The notes under the pieces are model-generated. The model worked only from the letters and a program-made list of their open reading frames with translations. It made no database searches and had not been told where the DNA came from. Positions 42,601 to 54,897 of a stretch of 64,000 nt of DNA are shown here, one piece after another; position 1 is the stretch's first letter, and each line of letters begins with the position of its first letter. Position numbers and translations under genes: made by a program. The stretch lies in the NCBI GenBank assembly GCA_003439945.1, contig QVRM01006801.1:172501-236500 (forward strand), given 5' to 3'. This DNA is from Dermanyssus gallinae. Lineage: Eukaryota; Arthropoda; Arachnida; Mesostigmata; Dermanyssidae.

Positions 42601-42639
42601 AACAGGTATCGAGGTGGTAGATAGGACACGGTTGGTTGC

Positions 42640-43140
42640 ATAAACGCTACGCACAGCCGACGTCAGGATCCTGGAAGTCATTTCGATGGCAGAGTTTATG
42701 GTGGAATCCGTGAAGTGTTGGTTGGGTTGTAGTTGTCGCTACCAGTTCTGCGTGACCATTATTGGCAATTTAAAGAAGCTTCCTGAACTGGGAACTGCTT
42801 GAACTTTCTTTATGAAGTTTTCTCTAAATTGAAGAAAAGCAGGGGTTTCTGGGAGACTGAGTCCGGTAACTAAATCTTTCTCAAGCGGGCTTTATCTTAT
42901 CTAGCTGTAATGTACTGAGGTGCTTCCATGTGGCCTGGATGCCATAGGCCGCTACCAAAGCAACTTTCAGATCAAAAAGTGCTTTTAGCGTATTCAGAGA
43001 CAATTGTTAGGACAGTTCGATGTGAACATTAATACTAGACTTTTCTCGCCCGTTCGGCGATGTGTTGTCTAAAAAGGTTGTGCCCTTCATCAAAAGTTAA
43101 ACCCAGGGTAGCAGAAGATGTTAACGAACTCGACGTACCT
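42640..43140 (-). mobile_element. LINE C-terminal RT fragment (family B-like), degraded
   Basis: On the minus strand broken frames give HIAERARKV, then LFDLKVALVAAYGIQATWKHL. These match QHTKERCRKALVAM and LFDLKIAPMAAYGIEIIWNDL of the copy at 20293-19793. Stops separate the pieces. The fragment ends near the (TA)n tract at 43155. Confidence 0.6.
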
Positions 43141-43152
43141 CTCTCTCTCTTT

Positions 43153-43154
<2 letters not shown>

Positions 43155-43184
<30 letters not shown>
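43155..43184. repeat. (TA)n then (TG)n microsatellite
   Basis: A TA run followed by TGTGTGTGTG. Confidence 0.95.
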
Positions 43185-43189
<5 letters not shown>

Positions 43190-43196
<7 letters not shown>

Positions 43197-43640
43197 TCCG
43201 TCACGTATGCGTGTGACACCTACCCTGCCTTGTAGACCGCCAGCGGCGCAAAGTGCTCCTATACCCGCGACTGACGGAGACCTGACAGAGGGTCGTCCCA
43301 ATTGTTCTTTATTCCGTTTATACTCTTTCCCTCTGTCTCCCTTCATCCCCTCTCTCTCTCTCTATTTTTACATATGCATGCATCATGTAGGTACCCGGCG
43401 AGCTAGATGAGAACCCAACCCTACAAAGTGGCCCGCCATACATCATACACATAGCATCGTGGTGCATATGAATCTGTATGGCCACGTATGATCGCGATAT
43501 TGTGCCCTGCAGTAGTTGTTTGTGCGTTCCGCGTACTTCGTGCAGTCGTCTGTCTGAGCATCAGAACGACGAGACGTGGTGCGTGGACGGTGGCTGCGTT
43601 CCGTTCAAGTAGCTCAATCGCTGCTACCCAAAAAAAAATA
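43190..43640. other. Noncoding stretch
   Basis: CT-rich tract at 43350-43366; no coding signal. Confidence 0.35.
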
Positions 43641-43641
43641 C

Positions 43642-43706
43642 TTTTCGGGTTGACCCCCAGCCAAGATTTAACGTCTACGGGACTGTTTTCCGCATTGCTT
43701 CATACA
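43642..43706 (-). repeat. tRNA-derived SINE (family 1), 3' tail only
   Basis: TTTTCGGGTTGACCCCCAGC and the next 40 bp match the 3' end of the SINE at 6713-6892 (inverse orientation). The tRNA-like head is absent, as expected for a 5'-truncated insertion. Confidence 0.7.
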
Positions 43707-43709
43707 ATT

Positions 43710-45268
43710 GCTTCTACTACTACTACTAAACTACTACTGCAGCAGCAGTAGCAAGGCCCCTGCACCACCCCAGACACCAACATCTACGTAGAGCAACAGC
43801 CTCAAAACCAGAAGCAAAAGCCCAGTGGTCAAACGTGTTTTTGTGCCGCTGCATGGATATCATCATCATCATCATCGTCGTCGTCGTTGTCATTATTACC
43901 GCATTGTTATATTGCCGACCGGCATATCCTGCATCAATATGCGCACGAGCATGTCTCGTCTGTCTTGTGTTCGTGATGCACTTGTATCGCTGCCTGCTGG
44001 GCTCCTGCTCGTGGTGCTAATGGCGCTGCCGTTTCGGCTACTATACGCCTATATACCTAGACACTCGGGCGCCTCAAACAACGCATCCACACAAAACTCG
44101 GCACGTCGCAGCTACTCTTCACAGAAATGGTAATTGTAGTACAGCAGATGCGGTAGTAGTAGATGTAGTAGTAGTAATGTTGAAGTAGTATTAAAGAATG
44201 GTTCCGGCTCCTCGTCTCTTCCTGAGGCCATTTAGGTGAGAGGGATTTAGTGGGTATTATGCCAACAACATCGGCATCGAGTCCCACACTACCCGCTTTT
44301 GGTGTGCGTAAATGCATTTTTCCCTCTCACCAAAAAAAATTGGGGGAGGAGGAGGAGAAGGGGCAGGGAACAACAACAATTCCTAGTTCGAGTAATGCTT
44401 GCTTGTTCTGCCCCTACCGATCACTTCATTGGTAGTTGTCTCTGGCTAACGGCCGGCCAAATTGCGGGCTGGCTTGACCCGGCTCGCCGTAAATATGAAG
44501 CACTTAAACGCGCGAGACCAGATTCTATGGAGGATGAAGGGCCAGGTGAAGGCCAGCACGCTGACCACTGCCTATCGAGGTCGGGCGTCACCGTCATCAG
44601 CTTAGGCCACCCAAGCCAGCAGGTTAGGCCAACACCAAGCTAGTCGGCCAAGGTAGACGGCCTAGGTAGACGGCCAGGTAATCGTTGCTGGTTCCCCCAG
44701 AATCCCCTCGCCTCGAACCTCGGTTGTTGGGGTTGTGGCCATCAACCAGGGGTAGAAGAGCACGAGGGTAAACCGTACTATGGGCTGGGTTTGTGCCGTG
44801 GGAAGGGGGAATTGGGGTGATAGGGAGACGGATAGATAGCCGCGGCAGTAGCGGCGGCGGTGGCGGGGGAGGGGGTACTGTCAGTGAGCTGGCGAGCTCA
44901 TTAAGTCGTTGGCTTTAATTATTTTATCAAAAACACGCATCATGCCACGTACATCTTGATGAGGCTCTGCGTCGTGCACGACGCGCTCGCTTCGCTGTCA
45001 TGCATACGGATACGCGCCAGTCATCGCCACTCGTTGCTACCCCCCTACAATGATCTCTCTCTTTCTCGTACGCACGCACGCACACTCTCTCGCATGCACA
45101 TATATATGTATACTATTTCCAAGTTAGAGATGTAGCATATATGTGTATGTGTGCGCTGGGAATCTACAATGCCTCCTACCAAGGAATAAGCTGTTAGAAC
45201 GCAAGGCAGGCGTGACATGGAGAAAGCCAGCATGTACAAGAAAATGCAAGATATTGCACCCAGCGCAC

Positions 45269-45270
<2 letters not shown>
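43710..45270. other. Noncoding, low-complexity stretch
   Basis: (TAC)n, CAT/CGT runs (43858-43895) and GGC-rich DNA. A GGTAGACGGCC motif is repeated at about 44650-44682. No exon or element is supported. Confidence 0.4.

Positions 45271-45271
<1 letters not shown>

Positions 45272-45307
<36 letters not shown>
45272..45307. repeat. (TA)n microsatellite abutting a mariner fragment
   Basis: The TA run meets the truncated end of the transposase at 45308. Confidence 0.95.
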
Positions 45308-45309
<2 letters not shown>

Positions 45310-46000
45310 CGTAATTTGGTCGTAACAAAACGAGACGTGTGCGCGGCACACTGTCGTGATAGAAAGCACTTATTTTGCTCTTCTGCATTGTGGGCCGTAG
45401 TGCTGTGATGCGTTCTGTTAGCTGGTCTAAGAGTGTCGCGTAGTATTCCCCAGTTGTCACTTTTCAAAGAATTCAATTAATAGAATACCTTTTGCAATCA
45501 AGAAGACGGCTGTCAAAACCTTTCCAGTCTAGATGTGCCCCTTTTAACCTGGTGGGAGGCGTTTCGCCGCTTGCGTTCCACTCTCTGATGGCAACTCCTA
45601 GCTCTAATGTGATGTGCTGGGCCTAGATTTTGTAAGCGGTTTAGAATCGGCCCAAGAAATCCTGAGGATTTCGTTTTAAACGTTCCATGTTGCTCTTCAA
45701 AAGTCACAAGCGCGTCTGTTTTTGCTCAACGTGAGCTCGTGCAGTAGCCACTTTGCGTTAATTAGTTGCATGCATAAATGTAGATGCAATAATCAATGTA
45801 CTGCCCCATAGCCTATTCCCATCTCTTCCGCTGTTTCGCGTAACTTCGAGAGTTTGTAGACTTCTAGCACGGTTTTCTAATGATGGAGTAAAAAGGCGAT
45901 AATGTCTTGTTTAGGAGTGACAATTAAATTACTAATAGTTGCTATACCGATGTGGCCAGCTGGACATAACTTCACGAAGTGTGTGGTTGCCAAGAAACAA
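45308..46000 (-). mobile_element. Mariner fragment (third family), degraded
   Basis: Minus-strand pieces read AKWLLHELTLSKNRR (about 45760), ESGTQAAKRLPPG (about 45570), GKVLTAVFLIAKGILLI (about 45510) and TTGEYYATLLDQLTERITAL with MQKSKISAFYHDSVP at 45460-45340. These correspond to the middle of a mariner transposase, from the region before the first catalytic Asp to the second (HDN changed to HDS). The sequence then stops at the (TA)n tract. No terminal repeats were found, and the N-terminal extent is uncertain. Confidence 0.65.
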
Positions 46001-46009
46001 GTTGTTTGA

Positions 46010-46969
46010 TGGAAAAAAAGATTGTGTCGGCATGCTCTGCGTCATCTCAAAGACATCCAACGATGGCAAGCGGAACGAAAATAGCCTTACGGAAAAGTTT
46101 CCAAAACCGTGTTCTTTGGAGATGACGCTCATGAAACGAACATATTCAGGAAAACAAAAATAAATTGTTTACCTTAGTATCCGCCAATGATTTTCCCTAA
46201 TTATTTTTAGAAATGATGGGGAATTAGTTTGGCACCATATCAATGGTGATGATTCGATTCGTTAAATGATTACTGTAAACCGTTTCCCCCGCCATCGAGG
46301 TTAGGTTCTCATAGAGTCGCATGTAAAACGTTGGTTAATAGCGTAACGTTAGTGGGTGGCGTACGATCTGTGCTTAAACCTTGGTGACTAAATAAATGCC
46401 GTGTGCGTTTTCGCTCTTTAGCATTGGCCTACCCATCGATATTCCCATCGACTAGGTGAGCATCTACGTGAGCTCATATCGCAGCGTCTTTGTGTGCTGG
46501 TGCTATAGGCCGGCGTGGGGACGAGGAAAACAACCCATGTACGAATAGAACCACCATATTTCTCTCATATATCATAACCATATATTTTGGTAATGTGTGT
46601 ATTTTGTGTAAGCGTAATTGCAAATGTTTAGGGTGTTGAACGCAAATGCCAAAAAATAGACGTCACAGGACCTCGACGTTTGCATTCATAATCAGTACAA
46701 CTATTTGTATTCCGCTAGCCCACGTTGTCTTTCAGCAATCACAGTGTCTTCCGAGTACGCCGGTGTGTTCAGTTTTTTTTCGATCACAACCTGTCTTCTC
46801 GCAACCACGCATATTCCTAAATGATGTACGACTAGCAACAACATTATAACGAAAATAGTATTATCACTACCGCTCCTAGACAAGACGCGTCGGCCCCCAT
46901 ATGATTCAAAGAAGCTTATTTTAACGACATCTACAACGCCCTCAAATGTGGCTAAACTGTGCTTGGACA

Positions 46970-46970
<1 letters not shown>
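46010..46970. other. Noncoding stretch
   Basis: Short frames only; nothing recognised. Confidence 0.35.

Positions 46971-46971
<1 letters not shown>

Positions 46972-47015
<44 letters not shown>
46972..47015. repeat. (TA)n microsatellite
   Basis: A TA run of about 44 bp. Confidence 0.95.
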
Positions 47016-47019
<4 letters not shown>

Positions 47020-47058
47020 ACGAAGTGCACGCGAATGATATTATATAGTTATTATCAA

Positions 47059-47189
47059 AACGCGTATCTTCTGTGTATCGTGCAGGCACACAGAGTACAT
47101 CGAAAGCGTGATATATATATATATATATATATATCACCTTTTCGATATATTGTGTGTGCCCGCACGATACACACAGAAGATACGTGATA
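47059..47189. repeat. Inverted repeat with (TA)n loop
   Basis: A left arm of about 50 bp (CGCGTATCTTCTGTGTATCG... 47061-47110) is complementary, with a few mismatches, to the right arm (...CGATACACACAGAAGATACG, 47134-47186). The 24-bp spacer is a TA run that is itself self-complementary, so the whole 131 bp can form one long hairpin. Confidence 0.85.
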
Positions 47190-47742
47190 TATATAATCAT
47201 CGTATTGCTATGATTATTACTATTATCACATCTCATGACTGCTTGCTATCTGCTGCTGGTGTTGCTGTGTGGTATTATAATGATTGTCAGTGTTGCCGCT
47301 TTTATCGTTGTTATTCAAGTTGCTACTGATGCTGGCGCACCGGCGGAGACTACTGTGAGAACAAGCTGACACCTTGAATGTTGTCCGTCATTGTCGCCCC
47401 GAGTATAGATAGATAGGTATAGGTCCTCTGTTGCCATCCGTCTGTGAGTTTGCGGATGCTGCCCTGCCCGATGTTACCGTGCCAGCAAGCTAAGCAAATG
47501 AAGCAAGAAGACCCTAAAGAGCAAGCAAATCGGTAGCTCGATCGACGCTCGGCGGGTTCAACCCAGAGGCCATTTCACTTCGTTCATTGTGTTTTGAGGC
47601 CAAGAGAGTTGGCGAATGCTCACCGATGAATGGATACAGCGACAAGCCGTAACTGTGAATGTATATTTCACTCTCAATCACACTCGGTAGATAGATGTCT
47701 TAGAGGGAAAGCAAACCGTCAAAAGCTTTCGAGTATCTGCCG

Positions 47743-47778
<36 letters not shown>

Positions 47779-48765
47779 TCGCACATAACGCACTATGCAC
47801 GAACACATTTGGTATAGTTAAGTCACACCACAATGCTAAGAAATGGCCTACCGTATCCAACGCCTATCGGTGACGACGACGACGCTATATGCAATAGTGC
47901 AACGTCAACATCTATCGAGACATTAATTATATTATAATAATAATATAAGATTAAATCATTTGCACGAGTAATACGAATCGTAATTAGTCCATTGCAAAAG
48001 TCGGCAGCGGCATTGTCCACCTTTACATTACAACATAATAATCGCTGTAATAATGCAATAATACCTCATAGACATCATAACAGTTCTACGACTATTATAC
48101 CGCCATGCCTTTCCAAAAAGGGTCGTACGGGCAGACGTCTGCCCCACAAGGCCGATGCCTCGGTTAGCCGGGGGTAGTCGCTTGTGTTCTCCTGCCGACG
48201 AATGGTTATATCGGCGACATCTCCAACGCTGACAACATGCAGCCACAGTCACGTAAGCCCTCGCAGCCTGTTCGTAATGGAGCTTCATATCATCGTCGTT
48301 ATTGTGGTAGTGCTAGTGTAATGTAATAAGTAAGCAGTAGCCGAAATAGTGCTAATAGCACTAGTCGAAATCGTGGCAGGGACAGTAGTACTGGGCCACG
48401 AGGGTAGTTCCGTGGTACGGATCGGTCGAGCAGTACAGGTAAGTAGAGGAGTGATCGTCAACAAACCAGCCCAACCAATCCTGAGGAGATCTGCCGATGC
48501 TGGCGTTCTGTCGCCGTAACGAGGCGGGCCTGCTACAAGCCACAGCCAGGCCCACCTTCACTTCTACAACTGCTAGTTGTTACTATTAGCTAGTAACGCT
48601 ATGGCTATATCTACTGTCCCCACTACTACAAAGAATAGCTAACGTTCAACCAGTGCAAGAACTCAGTCTCCATACATTAAAAAAAAGGCTGCGCACAGCA
48701 TACGAGTATATTTATAGACATATATAAATGTCTGTGTACATGTCTGTAGATGTATATTACACACT

Positions 48766-48775
<10 letters not shown>
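47190..48775. other. Noncoding stretch
   Basis: Includes a (TA)n tract at 47747-47777. No coding or RNA signal. Confidence 0.4.
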
Positions 48776-48998
<223 letters not shown>

Positions 48999-48999
48999 A

Positions 49000-50150
49000 G
49001 TTCACCCCATTAAGAATGTCGCAAATGAACGATCGGTTAAACAAATTAAAGAGGTGAAGGCAGAGCTAAGGGTAAAAATCAAGTGGGATCTCAGAGTAAA
49101 ATCGTCCGCAATGGGCAAGAGTACGGGTATAGAAAGGAATAGCAAAGTCCGGCTGAAGCACGCATATACGAACAGAAGGCAATGGCAATGGGACCGGATC
49201 GAGTTTTGCAGGTATATATATAAGACATTGTGTGGCCTTTGTATTGCACGATTTTTGTTACGTATATGTAACTTCCTTTGGAGGTAGCTTGACCAATCAA
49301 GATCGCCTGCCAGTGTTAGCTATGGGCGTTCGGGTGCTCGCAGGTGGCCTCAAAATCAAACTTGACTCGGCAGGCGAAACGGGCGAGGCATACAAAGTGT
49401 GTGCAGATGATCTTCGTTTTATGCACGCTTGAATCGCTGCGCGCACGCCCCATCGAAACTGTCCGTTCACAGAACAATGTGAATAGTTTTTGTTGTTGCT
49501 GCTACTGCTGCCTTTGGACACTATCCCCGCGACGGGAACGGGATCCCATCCTCAGTTGACGCGGATAATTCTTATGGTTGTTTGTATGGGTGATTGTCCT
49601 GTCTAGTTTACCGACGCTGGGGCGCGTCGTTCTGCTAGTGGGGCGGAACATGACATAGTCCTGGACTGAGTCGAGTGGCCATGTGCACAGAAGCCCGCCG
49701 ACACGTCACCCCAGTCGTCGTCGTCGTCGTCGTCGTTGTTGTTGTTGAACCACCCCAGTAAAACCCCAGCCTCTCTGACGAGGTCCACAGCACATCGGCG
49801 ATGACCATCACCCAAAGACAAAGCTTCCGTGAGGGAGTAGGAAAAGAAATACGATGATGACCGAGTGCTCTTTGTTGCTGCATACTGCACTGGTTGGTGA
49901 TGTTGTTGTTGTTGTTGACAATATTGTTGTTTTTGTTAATGCTGTTTTTCTCGTTGTTGTTGTGACTGCACTCGGGATGCATCCTCAGCAAAGAACAGCT
50001 ACTGAAATCGATTTCCGATGACGTACGGGTGCACGTGTGTGTCGACATATCACAAATCGATTGTCAGCACTGCTATGCCTTGGCTGCTGATTGCAAACAA
50101 GCGATTTTATTATGGCTAATGGGTCTCGAATGAGTTCTACACAACACAGA
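49000..50150. other. Noncoding stretch
   Basis: Contains CGT/GTT runs at 49712-49748 and (TTG)n at 49900-49940. No exon is supported. Confidence 0.4.
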
Positions 50151-50152
50151 CT

Positions 50153-50153
50153 A

Positions 50154-50209
<56 letters not shown>
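50153..50209. repeat. (TA)n microsatellite
   Basis: A TA run of about 57 bp. Confidence 0.95.
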
Positions 50210-50211
<2 letters not shown>

Positions 50212-50685
50212 TATGAGTGAGAGAAGATGGAAATGCAGCCCATCCTAACGAATAAGTGAATAAGATCAAATCGAACAATTAAGAGTCTGATTCATTGTCT
50301 CTTTCTCTCTCTTTTTTTGGCCGTTTTTCTCTCTCGTGGACCAGTCTCGACCAAATTAGCATAAAAATCTTGAGCCCGGCTTGCCTAATACGAATACTGA
50401 TAACGTCATTAGGCACACTACACTAGTAATTCTAGTCGTAGTTGTTGTAATGGTCCTAGCGACATGTCGAGATTCCATCGGCCCCCGCTCCCCACAGCAA
50501 TAGCAGGGACAGCGATGGGTCCAGCCTTCTGCCGCTCCAATTGACTGCCGTTCACTAACACGAACATTAAAGTGTATATATATACGCTATGTACATTTAA
50601 ATGTGTACCTACAGTACGACAGAAGGGCGAGTCTAAATTAGGTCTGCCAGGCTTACGCAGAACTCGCCTGATAATTCTTTCTTAC

Positions 50686-50689
<4 letters not shown>

Positions 50690-50770
<81 letters not shown>
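50690..50770. repeat. (TA)n microsatellite
   Basis: A TA run of about 80 bp. Confidence 0.96.
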
Positions 50771-50772
<2 letters not shown>

Positions 50773-52046
50773 GAGAAACAAATATGAGGTGCATGAGCCC
50801 AACATGAATATAACTAACTGAGAAACAGAACATGCACCCAGTCGTAACATGATAAAATAGAGAAGATGCCGTGCACCGCTTTAACTAATACTCACTTCGA
50901 TATCGCAGAGAAAATAGCTGAGCGGTAAAATGCTAAACGCTTTCTACGGTCAATTCGATGGGACAAATAGGCAGAGGAACATCATCATATAAATAGAGAT
51001 GCATACATCTATGTGTTCTTGCTATTCGGAAGTGTGGGCTTCGCTGAGTCGTTTCTGAGAGCAACAGAGTAACGCACATGGGCCGTCCAGTTTTGGCACG
51101 AGTTGACTCAATCAAGCTAAAGGTTATAGTAGCTACCTCAATCGAAATAGATTTCTTCCGTGCATATGATATATCGAAACTAAAGGTTATATAGAAAAAA
51201 TGCGACGCCACCAACAGGTCGTTAGGTGCCTTTAATTCAGGTTAACTATGATGAGATTGGCGCCGGCAGCAGCGACAGCAACAACAAAAATAAAAAATAA
51301 TGACGAAAAACAACAGCAACAACAACAATAGCAACCACAGCAGCAATGGCAACATGGTTGGAACATGGTTGTGTTCAGCCGCGATACCGTTGTACCGATA
51401 TGTAGAGAAAAAAGAACTGAATCATACTAGTAAACGGCAGCAGCAGCGGTAGTAGTAGTTATAATTGTAGTAATGGTAGTCGTGACAATAGCAGTTTTAG
51501 CTGTAGTTGCAAAAATATTTCTCTCTCCCCCTAGCCTTTCTCTCTCTCTATCTCTCAAAGAGAGCGAGGGGGGGGAGAAAGAGATAGGAGAGACAAGGGA
51601 GTGAAATAGTTAATATCTCTATTGTTATAATGACCCCTTCCCCCCCCCCCCCCCCCTGTCACATGATCCGAACTGGTGGCGGAGATGCTGCTACGGCCAT
51701 CGGAACTGGTATAGGTGGTTGGTAGTAGAAATGCTGGACGTGGGTCAGAGCAACGCGCCTGCAGACCCCTAAGTGGATCGCCAGTGGCTGGTGCTGGTAT
51801 AGTCGTTGTACACAACATTATCGCCATGGTCGTCGTCGTCATCGTCATGTTTGTGGGGGTAGCAGAATTCGTTCGCTTAGCCAACACCCGTCAATCGTTC
51901 CTCCCCCCCCCCCAATCTCTCTCTCTAGTTTCTACTAACTTTGCTGTCGTCCCATCCCCAGATCTCCGCACCCCCTTTTCTCGCCACCATCACGTCGGGG
52001 ATGAAATTACAATACAATGACGATGGCGATGACGCTGGACCATGAT

Positions 52047-52210
52047 GAAACTAACTGCGGTAATGATGAAGCTATCTGCGGTAATAATGAAGCTATCTGC
52101 CTGTAATAATGAAGCTATCTGCCTGTAATAATGAAGCTAACTACGGTAATGATAAGGATAAAGCTAACTGCACAATGATGATGCTGAAGCTAACTGCGAC
52201 AATGAAGATG
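52047..52210. repeat. Minisatellite, unit about 23-26 bp
   Basis: Six or more units of the form GTAATnATGAAGCTATCTGC follow each other with small length changes (CGGTAATAATGAAGC, CCTGTAATAATGAAGC). Confidence 0.85.
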
Positions 52211-53756
52211 TTACCCATGATGACTTGGTTAAGGTGATGACATGGTAGTATGCAGCAGCAGCAGTAATTGGCCATGCTACGTATAGACGACTGACTCATG
52301 GTTGTCTGCGCACGTATGTACATCCGCGCCATGATGTAGTTTTTTGTACACACCAGGCTAAATCTTCTCAGCGCGCGAGCCCCACTATATGTGATTGTCC
52401 TCGGTTAAGCCGTTTCGTTAAGGTAGGTTTCTCAGGGAGGGAGGAAGGGAGGGTGAGAGAGAGGATGATAGCTGTGAGGCTTCTAGGCACATTCGAACTT
52501 GTTGCACGTGTTGGCCGGTATGAGACTATCTACCATGGGGTAACGGGGCTGCGGCGGTAGCAGCGGCCATTCAAGCAGCAGACGACAACAACAACAACAA
52601 CAACAAGGAACAACAAGAAAACTCCCCTCCGCCCTCCCCCACGAGACACGACGATAACGAAATCCAACTCAATGAATGCCAACCAATACCAACATAAACG
52701 ACACCAACATAAACGACAACAACAACCTGGTCGCTGTTGTTGTTGCTGTCGTCGGGGGCGACTACGGACAGCATTTCTCGAATGCCGCCACTCTAAGGGA
52801 ACTCGCGTTTAAAGTACAGAGGCTATCGCTGGTAGTTCCTGGCCCTGGCGCCGCCGTCGCCGCTACTACCATCAGCAATAGCAGCAGCAGCAGCAGCTGC
52901 CACGATGACCGCCAATACTACCATGACCAGGAAAAACAACCAGAACTAGCGGGACACGTAGCTCAACGGAGGCCCTCGTTTCTGCCAGGCTCTTCCTCAC
53001 TACCACTACCACCACCACCACGACCACCACCACGACCACCACTAACAACGACCCATGAGCGATACGTTTGCTGTGAGCCAATCCCTCTTTGGTGCGGCCC
53101 TGCTCGCTTCGCTGGGGTTCTATTCCCGCACTCACTCGCCAGTCCGTCTGTTTGTCCGTCCAACTCCGATTGTACCCGCCGACGCGAGCGGCGCCTGCTG
53201 CTGTGCCTGTTCATACATACGATGAGCCTCATCAGTAACAGAACCAGTAGCCGCCGCAGCAGCAGCAGCAGCAACAGCAACGGTTCGAGCGCACGTCCGA
53301 GACACATTCGGTCTCCGTCCGCTGGACTGGGGTCGAGGGGAGCGGGAGGGGGAATACGGACGACGATTCCCCCGTACCACCCCCGCGCTTCACCCCACCG
53401 ACATCCAAAAACACAAGAAGCCCGGCAGGCAGCACCCAGGTGCCCAGCCGATTTAGTCCCGTGTCTCTAGGTTTCGCTACGTTTCTCGCTTTCCGTCTCG
53501 TCCAGCCCGGCGCACCTCCCAACCCCGCCCGCCCGCCCGTCCGCTTGATCTCTCTCGCTGCCCCCGCAAGAATAATAGAGACATCACCACGTGACACGCG
53601 CCGCGCGCACAGAGCTATTGAAGCCGCCTACGACGCTGCCTGTACTTACCGTATACTCTGTTATGACATCCATGTACTATGTGTAGCTAGCTAATATTCT
53701 CGCTGTGCCCGTCTCCCCGCTCCCCAGTGCTTTTTGCCGACACGTTGCCCAACGCG

Positions 53757-53825
53757 ATGATGACGACAACAACGACGACAACGACAACAACGACGACGAC
53801 GACAACAACAACGACGACGACGACG
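53757..53825. repeat. (GAC/AAC)n trinucleotide repeat
   Basis: About 70 bp of GACGACAACAACGAC-type units, giving Asp/Asn runs on one strand and Val runs on the other. Confidence 0.9.
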
Positions 53826-54897
53826 CTAGGAAGCACGCAACCGAGCAAGTGGACAGGCAGGCAGACACGCACGCATGGCCGGTCTGTCGACCGGTGAGAG
53901 TTACTATGACAGAGGCTAATGGCTCCCGGTTCCGAGCAATCGGGCCCTCGAAACTCGCGTGCCCCCTGCCTCCAACCATCGAAACGATGCGAGTTCGGGG
54001 CGTCGGCCCGGATGCATTGCCCGTGTAGCATGATATGCGGTCGACATCGTAATAGAGGCAGGAGGATAAAAGGAGACGGCGAGAGAGAGAGGGGGGGGGA
54101 GAGAGAAACCACCAGATAGGGTGGACGCGAGAAATTGAGACATAAAAGAGAGTGAGAGAAGCCGACAGGTCTTCACACTGTTCGGTCCGTAGACGACGGT
54201 GAATGGCAAGTAATAATTGATTGAACAAAGGACAACGACACGCAGCTGTAGATCTATCGGCAGTCATTACGTTTGCTGATGCTGCTGCTGTTACAGCTGC
54301 TAAAGGCTCGCTAAATGCCCTGGCGTAAACTGTTAAATTTTTTGGCTGGGAACGCAGAGCTAGCGAGAGAGAAGGCTGGCGGGAAAGAGAGAGCGAGAGA
54401 TGGGACAGGATATTAAAAAGCACCGAATAGAGATGTGCGTCTCCCCTTTCGACTACTTTCAATCGTGGACCAGAGGCACGTGGAGGTGGCCCTAATGCCA
54501 CTGCTACTGATGCCGCCGCAGCCACCACTCGTTTTGGGTAGGGATGGGAGGTGGTCCTTCGAGAAAGTCCTCAAATATCGCGCGGGGGGGGGGGCTATTG
54601 GGGTCGACACCCTTTTGCCACCGGCGGCCCGAAACACATATGGCTGGCGGGGTGAGCAGGTGTAACTGAGCTCTGATCTCTCGCCGACTGACACGGCTCA
54701 ACACCGCTAGCAGCGTCAGGTCGGATAATTGGATCATCAGTCTAATGCGAGAGGCTTTTATCCCCTACGTGGGCGGGGCCCTACTTGCAGTTGCTGTCGT
54801 GCTGCTGCAAAATCACAGCTTTAATATTAGTCATAGTGGCTGTAGTAGTCGTAGTAGGTAGTAGCAATTCGAAATAAATATGCTATTATTAGTAGTA

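Larger units (their letters stand above)
50780..54890. other. Noncoding, repeat-rich stretch
   Basis: Contains poly-C at 51637-51656, CT/GA tracts, CAA runs (52585-52620), CAC runs (53000-53050) and GAC/AAC runs (53757-53825). The long frames at 52676-53470 (+) and 54528-53677 (-) follow these repeats and overlap other frames, so they are not called genes. Confidence 0.45.

Noticed and set aside
52676..53470. 264-codon plus-strand frame
   Set aside because: Built from CAA/CAG/CCA repeats with Ser, Pro and Arg runs; antisense frames are equally open.
53677..54528. 283-codon minus-strand frame
   Set aside because: Composed mainly of CT/GA and trinucleotide repeats (Ser-Leu, Ser and Val runs), overlapped by other equally long frames, with no domain.
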